Of a DNA stretch of 14,811 nucleotides, positions 7,251-13,326 are shown piece by piece; position 1 is the stretch's first letter; each line of letters starts with the position of its first letter. The position numbers and the translations under genes are program-made. The DNA is from Leptolyngbyaceae cyanobacterium CSSed165cm_216 (GTDB taxonomy: Bacteria > Cyanobacteriota > Cyanobacteriia > Phormidesmidales > Phormidesmidaceae). The notes beneath the pieces were generated by a model. The model was not told the origin of the DNA, did not search any database, and saw only the letters and a list, made by a program, of their open reading frames with translations. The DNA lies in assembly GCA_007135385.1 (NCBI GenBank), contig SLIY01000276.1:1-14811 (forward strand). Reading direction: 5' to 3'.

Positions 7251-7763
7251 TCAGGCATTTGCATCGTCCTCATCGGACTGATCTAGGTCAGGGGGGTCAG
7301 ATTCCAGCTCAGGCTCAGCTACGGCGGCTGGTTCGACCTTCACGGCAGCTGGGGCTGGGGGGGAGCTATCGACCGCAGGCTGACTTGGGGCCGGTGCTGT
7401 GGGGAGTGGCTCGGAGTCTTTTAGGCCCAACTGCTTGCGGGCCTGGCTCAACAGGTAAGTCGCCCCCGATTGGACGGTATCGAGCACCGCTTGGCCTGTG
7501 CTTGCCGCCGATTGGGCTTCCGATTTTTCCGTCTTTTCCCCCAGGCCGTTGTACCAGACGCGGACATTACGCCCTAATCCCACAGAACTACGATAGAACC
7601 ATTCGGCACCCACAAAGGTCAGGCAAATGACCAACCACAACAGGATTCCGGTTTCCTTCAAAATTTCCCAGGTGCGAATGAACGTCTTTTTGTATAGCTC
7701 GCCAGTGTCAGACGCAAAAACGAGCTGGCTGACCTGATTTGCTTGTTCCTTAATCTTATCCAT
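7251..7763 (-). CDS. Conserved hypothetical one-pass membrane protein with acidic Pro/Ala tail
   Basis: A 170-residue protein I cannot name. The first 40 residues form a polar helix (MDKIKEQANQVSQLV), followed by one membrane helix (GILLWLVICLTFVGAEW, about 42-58). Then comes an amphipathic stretch with AASTGQAVLDTVQSGATYLL. The last 60 residues are low-complexity Pro/Ala/Glu/Asp, ending DQSDEDDANA. ATG 7763 is fixed by GGAGGG about 9 bases upstream, one of the best ribosome sites in the window, so the longer open frame reaching 7868 is not used. The position between two glycosyltransferases suggests an envelope role, but this is inference only. Confidence 0.75.
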   Translation of the reverse strand: MDKIKEQANQVSQLVFASDTGELYKKTFIRTWEILKETGILLWLVICLTFVGAEWFYRSSVGLGRNVRVWYNGLGEKTEKSEAQSAASTGQAVLDTVQSGATYLLSQARKQLGLKDSEPLPTAPAPSQPAVDSSPPAPAAVKVEPAAVAEPELESDPPDLDQSDEDDANA

Positions 7764-7849
7764 AGGTATTAACCCTCCAATGCCGAGATGGTCGTGGTCT
7801 ATGGTAGCCCCTGATGCCGGGTGGCGTAGTCTGCTCATGGTGGGAAACC

Positions 7850-8809
7850 TTAGGCAGCTTCGCTCCAAATGGTCTGCAGCACCGCTGTCGGGTCAAGATC
7901 GGCCAACTGCCCGGTTTTAGAGGCAATGGTGACCAGCCGCTGATCATCCCCGTCACCGGTCACCAAGGCCGCATCAACCTCCTCAGTCCCCAGTAACCCT
8001 AGGGCATAGACATCCAAGGCTTTAGCCAGGTAGAGCGGGTAGCTGTCTACTGAGATCAATAGATTGGCCCCAGCAATCAAAGCGGCTAGCTGTCCACTGG
8101 TTTCCGGTGCCATGGCCTTGACGTTGGGTAATTGCGCTTGAATAGCGGCAACCGGGTCAGCGGTGGCGGGGGTTTGAATCAGGACAACCGGCAGGTCAGG
8201 CTGACGCTGCTGAAAATCCTTCAGAACCGACACCCATCCCTGACTCGGGTAGCTGTCCCCAGCATTGGTCGGGCCAGGGTAAGCCAATACATAGCCGCCT
8301 TCCAGGCTGGCGGCCTTACCCATGGCTTCTACGGCGGCGATGTCCCCCTGGGGGACATTGATGGTCAGGGGGGGCGGCGGGCCGCCCACATTCAACTGGT
8401 GAAGTAATGCACTGTACTGGGCACTCAAGGGCTGATTGGCTTTGAGGGGTACTGTTTTGGTGAGTAACCAATTGTTAGCTCCCCCGGAAAACCCCAGTCT
8501 AGTGGGAATACCACTGAGCCATAGCAGCATTGCCACAGACCAAGACTGGGTCCCTGTCAGAACCACGTCAAAGTCGCGATCGCGCACAATACCTAGCAGG
8601 TTAGCCCTATCGGCTGGGCTATTGCTGACCCCAAAGCTGTAAGGAACCACCTCAGTCACGGCCTTTGACAGGCTATAGATATCCTTGGCCTCTGGGGACA
8701 CCACTACTGTGATTTCAGAGGCCTTCAACCCATTGCTTAGCTGATTAACTATGGGAAAGAACCGCAGTTGGTCATCAATCCCCCCCGGAACCAGAGCCAG
8801 TACCCGCAT
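7850..8809 (-). CDS. Family 9 (heptosyltransferase-like) glycosyltransferase
   Basis: A 319-residue GT-B glycosyltransferase related to ADP-heptose:LPS heptosyltransferases (GT9). It opens with MRVLALVPGGIDDQLRFFPIVNQL, the N-terminal Rossmann strand and loop that resemble the GDxL region of GT9. A second Rossmann half follows, with YVLAYPGP, a linker and the sugar-nucleotide site region LIAGANLLISVDSYPLYLA. Members act at the cytosolic face of the membrane in envelope polysaccharide synthesis; donor and acceptor are unknown here. It starts at ATG 8809, is divergent from ispD with a 120-base spacer, and is the likely first gene of the operon running to 5867. Confidence 0.8.
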   Translation of the reverse strand: MRVLALVPGGIDDQLRFFPIVNQLSNGLKASEITVVVSPEAKDIYSLSKAVTEVVPYSFGVSNSPADRANLLGIVRDRDFDVVLTGTQSWSVAMLLWLSGIPTRLGFSGGANNWLLTKTVPLKANQPLSAQYSALLHQLNVGGPPPPLTINVPQGDIAAVEAMGKAASLEGGYVLAYPGPTNAGDSYPSQGWVSVLKDFQQRQPDLPVVLIQTPATADPVAAIQAQLPNVKAMAPETSGQLAALIAGANLLISVDSYPLYLAKALDVYALGLLGTEEVDAALVTGDGDDQRLVTIASKTGQLADLDPTAVLQTIWSEAA

Positions 8810-8929
8810 ATTTAAAGTCCATGCCTGTTCGCAAGTTATTGTAGTGGAACCTGAGGAAGATTTAGGGGCTATCTAGCTGACAAAATCGAATATTTTCAAT
8901 AAAGCGCTGGAAAAACTGCCAAAGTATCT

Positions 8930-9625
8930 ATGACATCCGTTCATCTTCTCATTCCCGCCGCTGGTCTGGGCCGGCGTATGGGGGCCGATCGTAACAAGGT
9001 ATTGCTCAGCCTGATGGGGCAGCCTGTCATTGCCTGGACCTTGCTAGCCGCCGAAGCCGCTGAAACTATTCGCTGGGTGGGGCTGATTGGCCAACCTGCC
9101 GATCAAGCGAATCTGATGGCGATCGCCGCTGATCTGGGCCTGACCATCCCGGTGCAGTTTATCGGGGGCGGCGACACCCGTCAGGAATCGGTTTATAACG
9201 GTCTGCAAGGGCTACCCGCTGACGCCACCCGAGTGCTGATTCACGATGGGGCGCGATGTCTGGCCACCCCAGCCCTATTTAATCGCTGTGCTGCGGCCCT
9301 TGATGACTGTCAGGGATTGATTGCCGCCATCCCGGTCAAAGACACGATCAAAGTCGTGGATGACCAGGGCACCATCACCGCCACCCCTGCTCGCCAGGGG
9401 TTATGGGCGGCCCAAACTCCCCAGGGATTTGATGTGGCCCTGCTCAAGCAATGTCATGAAAAGGGGGTGCAAATGGGCTGGAGTGTCACCGATGACGCCG
9501 CCCTATTCGAGCAGTGCCACCTCCCTGTCCAGGTGGTGCCCGGGGAGGAAACCAACCTCAAAGTCACTACCCCAGTCGATTTAGCGATCGCTGAATTTAT
9601 CCTCAAACAGCGGTTGGCGACTTAG
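8930..9625 (+). CDS. ispD: 2-C-methyl-D-erythritol 4-phosphate cytidylyltransferase
   Basis: Transfers CMP from CTP to MEP, the third step of the non-mevalonate isoprenoid pathway that feeds carotenoids, chlorophyll phytol and quinones. The CTP-binding loop PAAGLGRRMG (9-18) with K23 is intact. IHDGAR, KDTIK, QTPQGF, TDDAALFE and GEETNLKVTTPVDLAIAE follow in the right order. The length (231 residues) matches the family. A TGACA/AATAAA-rich stretch 25-55 bases upstream may be the promoter, but spacing is poor. A strong hairpin follows the stop by 4 bases. Confidence 0.95.
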   Translation: MTSVHLLIPAAGLGRRMGADRNKVLLSLMGQPVIAWTLLAAEAAETIRWVGLIGQPADQANLMAIAADLGLTIPVQFIGGGDTRQESVYNGLQGLPADATRVLIHDGARCLATPALFNRCAAALDDCQGLIAAIPVKDTIKVVDDQGTITATPARQGLWAAQTPQGFDVALLKQCHEKGVQMGWSVTDDAALFEQCHLPVQVVPGEETNLKVTTPVDLAIAEFILKQRLAT

Positions 9626-9628
9626 GTG

Positions 9629-9656
9629 ACTACTGGGAAACTTTTTTCTCAGTAGT
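9629..9656 (+). terminator. 12-bp hairpin just after ispD
   Basis: ACTACTGGGAAA (9629-9640) pairs with TTTCTCAGTAGT (9645-9656) with one G-T pair and a 4-base loop, starting 4 bases after the ispD stop. A T6 run lies at the loop and 3' arm rather than after the stem, so it is a probable but atypical terminator. Confidence 0.5.
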
Positions 9657-9706
9657 GGGCCATGCCCAACCCGCCGTGTCAAGGTGGTTTGAAAGGGGTG
9701 ATTTTT

Positions 9707-9930
9707 GCGCCGTTGAAGCGCTGAAAGCTTGATGATGCCTAGGGTGTGTTCCCGGCCTCAGGTCAACTTCGTGGTGGTGCAAAACCCTTTGTCCTGGCCG
9801 GAACGCACCGCTTGCGTCAAGCGAGAGGCCCGGTAGCGTAAGCGGTGCATTGCTTAACGTGGGGATCTCTTTGCTCGGAAATCCCCTTAGCCGGTGGGAG
9901 ATGACTGGCGGGAACCTCCAAAGCCGTTAA
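9707..9930 (+). ncRNA. Candidate structured RNA, possibly HEARO/omega-RNA-like
   Basis: This 224-base stretch has no ORF but several mutually compatible helices. They are AGGGT 9741-9745 with ACCCT 9784-9788, and CCGGCC 9752-9757 with GGCCGG 9796-9801; these two cross, making a pseudoknot. There is also a 12-bp helix 9805-9816 with 9837-9848, with one G-T pair. Finally, a multiloop is closed by TTAACG 9854-9859 with CGTTAA 9925-9930. It holds hairpins GGGGAT 9861-9866/ATCCCC 9881-9886 and GCCGGT 9890-9895/ACTGGC 9904-9909. The loop CTCGGAA, the late GGCGGGAACC and the overall plan recall the HEARO RNA that guides IscB nucleases, also found without the protein. That identity is from memory; the helices are seen. 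Confidence 0.5.
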
Positions 9931-9941
9931 CCGTAGTCACT

Positions 9942-9969
9942 AAAAAAGGATGCTAGTCACTAGCATCCT
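9942..9969 (-). terminator. Rho-independent terminator of psb30
   Basis: Read on the minus strand: AGGATGCTAG, a 3-base loop, CTAGCATCCT, then a T-run (A6 at 9942-9947 on the plus strand). The 10-bp stem is perfect. It lies 45 bases downstream of the psb30 stop, the classic arrangement of an intrinsic terminator. Confidence 0.85.
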
Positions 9970-10013
9970 GGTGAGAAGACAGCCTACCGTTTTACCAGTC
10001 CTTGACAGATCGT

Positions 10014-10145
10014 CTACAGATCGCCGCCCCGCAGGAACAGCAAAAAGACGATGGCCGGTCCAGCAATCACGATCATGGCCAGCATCAGCAACTGAGCGAT
10101 AAGCTCAAAGTTGATACTACTGAATACACTACTGATAAAGCTCAT
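10014..10145 (-). CDS. psb30: Photosystem II reaction-centre protein Psb30 (Ycf12)
   Basis: A 43-residue one-helix thylakoid membrane protein. The core INFELIAQLLMLAMIVIAGP followed by AIVFLLFLRGGDL matches the Psb30/Ycf12 pattern of polar start, helix with AGP in the middle, and a RGG(N/D)L end. Psb30 sits at the periphery of the PSII core near cytochrome b559 and helps stabilise the complex. ATG 10145 follows GGGAGG with a 4-base spacer. The usual protein is about 33 residues; here ten extra residues (MSFISSVFSS) precede the core. A strong intrinsic terminator follows. It is divergent from the YkgJ-type gene. Confidence 0.9.
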   Translation of the reverse strand: MSFISSVFSSINFELIAQLLMLAMIVIAGPAIVFLLFLRGGDL

Positions 10146-10297
10146 GGAACCTCCCAACACAGGCCTGTAAACTAGAATCATTAGATTCGTTCGAGGCTTA
10201 TTTTACCTGGTTACGGCTGGGATTTTTTAGATAACTTAACAAAATTCTAAGGCAGCTTCAGTCCGTGGTCTGCCTGGTTCATGCCTGAGGAGATTGA

Positions 10298-10654
10298 ATG
10301 GCCACCTGGAAATGTGTAACGTCTTGCGGGGCTTGCTGTTACTTAGCCCCTAACGAACGCCCTGATTTAGACCAGTACCTTTCCCCCGACCAACTGGCGC
10401 TGTACCTTAGCTTGGTGGGCGCTAACGGCTGGTGTATTCATTACGACCCCCACGATCGCCGCTGCACCATCTATGATCAACGCCCCGACTTTTGCCGGGT
10501 GACAGCCACCACCTTTGAGGCCATGTTTGACATCGACCCAGCTGACCTAAATGAGTTCGCTATCGACTGTTGCCAGGAGCACATTGATGATATTTATGGT
10601 GAGGACAGCCCCGAGATGCAGCGGTTTAATCAGGCGGTAGGGTGGACAACCTAG
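10298..10654 (+). CDS. YkgJ-family cysteine-cluster protein
   Basis: A 118-residue soluble protein with a Cys array: C6, C10, C13, C14, then C46, C56, C66 and C91/C92. The pattern C-x3-C-x2-CC at the N-terminus followed by W-C-x9-C and R-P-x-x-C is that of the YkgJ (UPF0153) family, believed to bind a metal or iron-sulphur cluster; its biochemical function is not established. ATG 10298 is preceded by GAGGAG at good spacing. The 152-base divergent spacer with psb30 is AT-rich (TTTTTTAGATAACTTAAC) and probably holds both promoters. Confidence 0.83.
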   Translation: MATWKCVTSCGACCYLAPNERPDLDQYLSPDQLALYLSLVGANGWCIHYDPHDRRCTIYDQRPDFCRVTATTFEAMFDIDPADLNEFAIDCCQEHIDDIYGEDSPEMQRFNQAVGWTT

Positions 10655-10676
10655 GGGCAGACGGGTGTGTCTGCCC
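10655..10676 (+). terminator. Hairpin abutting the YkgJ-type stop codon
   Basis: GGGCAGAC (10655-10662) and GTCTGCCC (10669-10676) form a perfect 8-bp stem with a 6-base loop, starting directly after the stop. No T-run follows, so termination is likely but unproven. A second short palindrome GGGAGC-C-GCTCCC lies at 10714-10726. Confidence 0.45.
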
Positions 10677-10844
10677 TGGCGCGGAACAATGGCATGGTGG
10701 ACGGCAGGTAGTAGGGAGCCGCTCCCGTAGGACAGGGGAATGAGCAAGGTTGAATTTTGACTTGAATCAATAACGAGGGTTGGAGGTTGCGATCGCGGGT
10801 GTCTTTGCAGATAATGAAAAGAAAATGAAAGATGGCGATCGCCT

Positions 10845-10879
10845 TGCCCTCTAGCCGTGCCCTCTAGCCGTGCCCTCTA
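10845..10879. repeat. 13-bp tandem repeat, 2.7 copies, at the start of the exporter gene
   Basis: TGCCCTCTAGCCG at 10845-10857 and 10858-10870, and the first nine bases again at 10871-10879. It ends 6 bases before the TTG start, where a ribosome site would be expected, and none is visible. Confidence 0.85.
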
Positions 10880-10885
10880 AGAGTC

Positions 10886-11263
10886 TTGCCTGTGTCCCTG
10901 ACTAGCTCTCGCCCATTGCCTGCATCCCCATCGTCAACCCCTGATTCCTCTACTGCCTCGCCGCCAAAGGCTAGGGCTAGCTTCCAGCGGGTATTTGTCT
11001 CAACCTTCGTCACTATTTTCCTGGCTGAGTTGGGGGATAAAACCCAGGTCACCACATTGTTAATGAGTGCTCAATCTGAAGCACCCTGGATTGTGTTTTT
11101 GGGTGCCGGGAGTGCCCTGATAGCCACTAGCTTGATTGGCGTCTTGCTAGGGCAGTGGCTGGCCCGGCGGCTATCGCCCCAAACCCTAGATACCGCCGCT
11201 GGGGCTATCCTTCTCGGCATTACCATTTGGCTACTCTGGGATATCGCCCATCTGCCGACCTAG
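10886..11263 (+). CDS. UPF0016/TMEM165 half-size Mn2+ exporter subunit 1
   Basis: A 125-residue membrane protein with one E48-L-G-D-K-T53 motif, the cation-binding signature of the UPF0016 (TMEM165/GDT1/Mnx) family. Full-length members have two such motifs in two three-helix repeats; this gene holds one repeat and the next gene the other. The two should assemble into a heterodimer, as proposed for the hemi manganese exchangers (Hmx1/Hmx2) of some cyanobacteria, exporting excess Mn2+ from the cytosol. A Ser/Pro-rich tail of about 30 residues precedes the first helix. The start is uncertain: TTG 10886 and GTG 10892 are both possible and neither has a clear ribosome site. The gap to the partner gene is 36 bases. 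Confidence 0.85.
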   Translation: MPVSLTSSRPLPASPSSTPDSSTASPPKARASFQRVFVSTFVTIFLAELGDKTQVTTLLMSAQSEAPWIVFLGAGSALIATSLIGVLLGQWLARRLSPQTLDTAAGAILLGITIWLLWDIAHLPT

Positions 11264-11299
11264 CCCCCGACCCCCTGACCCCTAACCCCCAATACCCCC
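11264..11299 (-). other. G-quadruplex-capable spacer (five C-runs on +, five G-runs on -)
   Basis: The 36 bases between the stop of the first exporter gene and the ATG of the second hold C-runs at 11264-11268, 11271-11275, 11279-11282, 11286-11290 and 11295-11299. Their separators are 2, 3, 3 and 4 bases. On the minus (template) strand this satisfies the classic G4 pattern. No Shine-Dalgarno can exist in it, so the second gene probably relies on translational coupling or another mechanism. Confidence 0.85.
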
Positions 11300-11584
11300 A
11301 TGGACTGGAATCTCCTTGCCCTTAGCTTTGCTGCCGTCTTTGTCTCAGAACTGGGCGATAAAAGTCAGCTAGCGGCGATCGCCTTGGGGGGCAGCTCAAA
11401 ATCCCCCAAGGCTGTCTTCTTGGGCACAGCGGGAGCGCTGTTGCTAGCCAGTTTTCTGGGGGTGTTGATTGGGGAAGGCACTGCCCAGATCTTGCCCGAG
11501 CGGTTGGTCAAAGCGGTGGCAGCGGTGGGGTTTGCCCTCCTGGCCGTCAGACTGCTTTGGCCAGGAGAATCGTCAGGGGACTAG
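11300..11584 (+). CDS. UPF0016/TMEM165 half-size Mn2+ exporter subunit 2
   Basis: A 94-residue membrane protein with E17-L-G-D-K-S22, the second-repeat form of the UPF0016 motif, and three predicted helices (about 5-16, 38-57, 70-88). It has no N-terminal extension, starting MDWNLLALSFAA. It is immediately downstream of the other half and is probably co-transcribed, giving a stoichiometric heterodimer. ATG 11300 directly follows the C-rich spacer. A hairpin (11634-11678) lies between its stop and a convergent gene. Confidence 0.85.
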   Translation: MDWNLLALSFAAVFVSELGDKSQLAAIALGGSSKSPKAVFLGTAGALLLASFLGVLIGEGTAQILPERLVKAVAAVGFALLAVRLLWPGESSGD

Positions 11585-11633
11585 TGTCCTAGGGGGTTAG
11601 GTGTCAGATGACAGGGATGGTTGCCTGACTGGT

Positions 11634-11678
11634 GGCCCCAGGGTAACAGCGTTAGCCGCTAAGCGGCTTCCCCGGGCC
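11634..11678. terminator. Nested hairpin between convergent genes
   Basis: The inner stem is AGCCGC 11654-11659 with GCGGCT 11663-11668 (loop TAA), and an outer helix is GGCCC 11634-11638 with GGGCC 11674-11678. It sits between the exporter stop (11584) and the stop of the minus-strand membrane gene (11685), so it may serve both. No T-run. Confidence 0.45.
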
Positions 11679-11684
11679 ATCTAC

Positions 11685-12209
11685 CTACTCGGCGGACACC
11701 CTGAGATCTTGGAACGTGAGTTTCAGCAGAGCTGCACAGCCTAACAGCTTCAGTGTTTCTAGGCCAAAGTACAGCCCGTGCAGTCGGTTCATCGCCGCTG
11801 GAATGTGACCAGGCTCAAAGACATTCAAGGAAATACCCAACCCCCCCATAGCCGGAGATAGCCCATAGGTGAGCACCAGGGTAATGGCCAGTAGGACCAA
11901 GGCAATTTCCACGGCCCAGCGACTGCGCATGCCGCTGATCATGACGGCCTGCTCTCGACGAGCTTGGCGGGTGACCAACAGACCGGTCAAAATTAGCGCT
12001 GCACATACCAGTTCAAGGCGATTGAACACCCAAAATAAACCATATCCAGCGGTGCCGAAGGCAGGCTGGGTCATCATGCCGCTGACGAACATACCAGGCA
12101 TTACCACAAAATCAATCAGCAGACTGCTGCTGAACCAGAATGTCAATGCCAATAAGACGACCCTAACCCAGTTAATGGGTTTAGTGTTAGGGGTAAGCAA
12201 GGTATTCAT
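11685..12209 (-). CDS. DUF4149-like four-helix membrane protein
   Basis: A 174-residue integral membrane protein of unknown function. Hydrophobic helices are at about 15-40, 58-80, 100-120 and 138-160; a conserved-looking loop holds PGMFVSGMM after the first helix and MNRLHGLYFGLE before the last. The arrangement resembles DUF4149/TMEM205-type proteins and I assign it there with moderate confidence. ATG 12209 (MNTLLTPN) is chosen over an in-frame TTG at 12230; a weak CAGGG precedes it. Confidence 0.65.
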   Translation of the reverse strand: MNTLLTPNTKPINWVRVVLLALTFWFSSSLLIDFVVMPGMFVSGMMTQPAFGTAGYGLFWVFNRLELVCAALILTGLLVTRQARREQAVMISGMRSRWAVEIALVLLAITLVLTYGLSPAMGGLGISLNVFEPGHIPAAMNRLHGLYFGLETLKLLGCAALLKLTFQDLRVSAE

Positions 12210-12526
12210 AGTTATTAGGCCCTGAAACAAGAAAGCAACGTTAGGACAGCCTGACCCAATGGCCAGAACGGATTCTAAGCTCAGAGAGCGGTGGGAGGGC
12301 CATCCTCGCCACTAGAACTCCCATACACCCAGAGAGTTATCGATAATTTCAGCCTAACTAACTTTGCTGCGGGCGGACGTGAACTATTCTTTCAGGCCCA
12401 GGAAATTAATCTGAATGTTACAGTGAGATACAATCGTCCCTGAGCCTTGCCCAATAAAGGATTTACACCAGGCAATGGCTTGTTTAGGCCCATGCTGGTT
12501 GATAAAAGTTTAAGGTTTTTAACAGT
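12210..12526. promoter_or_regulatory. Divergent spacer with promoter candidates
   Basis: About 315 bases between the DUF4149-like gene (-) and the HAD gene (+), with no ORF worth reporting. TACAAT at 12429-12434 is a plausible -10 for the HAD gene, with only a weak -35 (ATTAAT 12405-12410). The 3' part is AT-rich (GATAAAAGTTTAAGG). Confidence 0.3.
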
Positions 12527-13135
12527 ATGATTGAGCACATTCTTCTAGATATGGGCGGGGTGCTGATTGACCTACAGTGGCAAGACCGGGTAGGAAAGTT
12601 GTTGGGCCGTTCCCTGCCGATCGATGAGCTACATCATCTCTGGGTCAGTGCCCCCAGCACCGTCGATTTTGAGTCAGGGCGTACTGATTTTGACCAATTC
12701 ACGGCGGCGTTTATTCAAGATTTTGACTTGGCATTGACCCCGGAGATGGTTCAGCACGAATTCCTAGAGATTGTGCAAGCGCCTCTACCAGGCTGTGAAG
12801 TCATGCTCAGTGCCCTCAAACCCCAGTACCACCTGTCGTTGTTATCCAATACCAATCCAGCTCATTTCGGTAAATTGCGCGATCGCTACGACTTTTTTGA
12901 GGCGCTAGATCGGCTCTTTCTGTCCTATGAAATTGGCCTGATGAAGCCCAGTCCTACTATTTTTGAGCATGTGTTAGCAGAACTGGATACGACCCCAGAA
13001 CATGTGGCCTTTTTTGACGACGGGGCACGCAATGTGGAATCGGCTAAAGCCCTGGGTATTCAAGCTTATCGAGTGGATTCTCCAGCGGAAATTATGACCA
13101 TTGTCAAGACATTCTCTGAGGCCTCAACGACCTGA
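12527..13135 (+). CDS. HAD-superfamily (subfamily IA) phosphatase-like hydrolase
   Basis: A 202-residue cytosolic HAD hydrolase. Motif I is LLDMGGVLIDL with nucleophile D8; the second acid of the usual DxD is G10, as in YihX-like members that read DLG(G/N)V. Motif II is LLSNTN, motif III is the Lys in GLMKPSPTIFEHV, and motif IV is FFDDGARNVESAKALGI. The insert between motifs I and II is an alpha-helical cap (about 15-90). YihX-type proteins dephosphorylate sugar phosphates such as glucose-1-phosphate, but the substrate here is unknown. Only a weak TAAGG precedes ATG 12527. The 3' end overlaps the uma2 remnant by 12 bases. Confidence 0.85.
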   Translation: MIEHILLDMGGVLIDLQWQDRVGKLLGRSLPIDELHHLWVSAPSTVDFESGRTDFDQFTAAFIQDFDLALTPEMVQHEFLEIVQAPLPGCEVMLSALKPQYHLSLLSNTNPAHFGKLRDRYDFFEALDRLFLSYEIGLMKPSPTIFEHVLAELDTTPEHVAFFDDGARNVESAKALGIQAYRVDSPAEIMTIVKTFSEASTT

Positions 13136-13264
13136 TTTCACCCAGGGCATGGCCTGGTAGCGGTGTTCAAATTCTGAGCGGGTCAGGCGGTCGCCGTTTT
13201 CCAAGGGTGGAATTTGATTAGGACGAATCCGCGATCGCGATCTGGAAAAGGCAGTGTCAACCAT
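13124..13264 (-). pseudogene. N-terminal stub of a Uma2-family (DUF820) nuclease
   Basis: A 46-codon frame from ATG 13264 to TGA 13124-13126 reads MVDTAFSRSRSRIRPNQ, then IPPLENGDRLTRSEFEHRY and QAMPWVKSGR. The IPPLENGDRLTRxEFxxRYxAMP string is the start of Uma2 (PD-(D/E)XK-like) proteins, a large cyanobacterial family of about 190 residues. After MPWVK the expected AELIEG and the catalytic core are missing; the frame runs into the 3' end of the HAD gene and stops. It is therefore a truncated remnant, probably left by a deletion. A TAGAAT box (13297-13302, minus strand) could be its old promoter. Confidence 0.75.
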
Positions 13265-13326
13265 AGCCAGGCAAAGTGCCATTCATTTATGGTTGTATTC
13301 TATCGCTTAGATCTGCGATCGCTAGA

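Noticed and set aside
9707..9930. tRNA, tmRNA, RNase P RNA, SRP RNA, or a group II intron for the structured region
   Set aside because: No T-loop GTTCGAATC, no tmRNA tag frame, no RNase P GAGGAAAGTC core, no SRP GGAAGGAAGCAGCC-like loop, and no domain V signature were seen.
10655..10885. yybP-ykoY Mn riboswitch upstream of the exporter pair
   Set aside because: Such a riboswitch would make sense before a Mn exporter, but I could not find its conserved loops. The region holds only two simple palindromes and a 13-bp tandem repeat.
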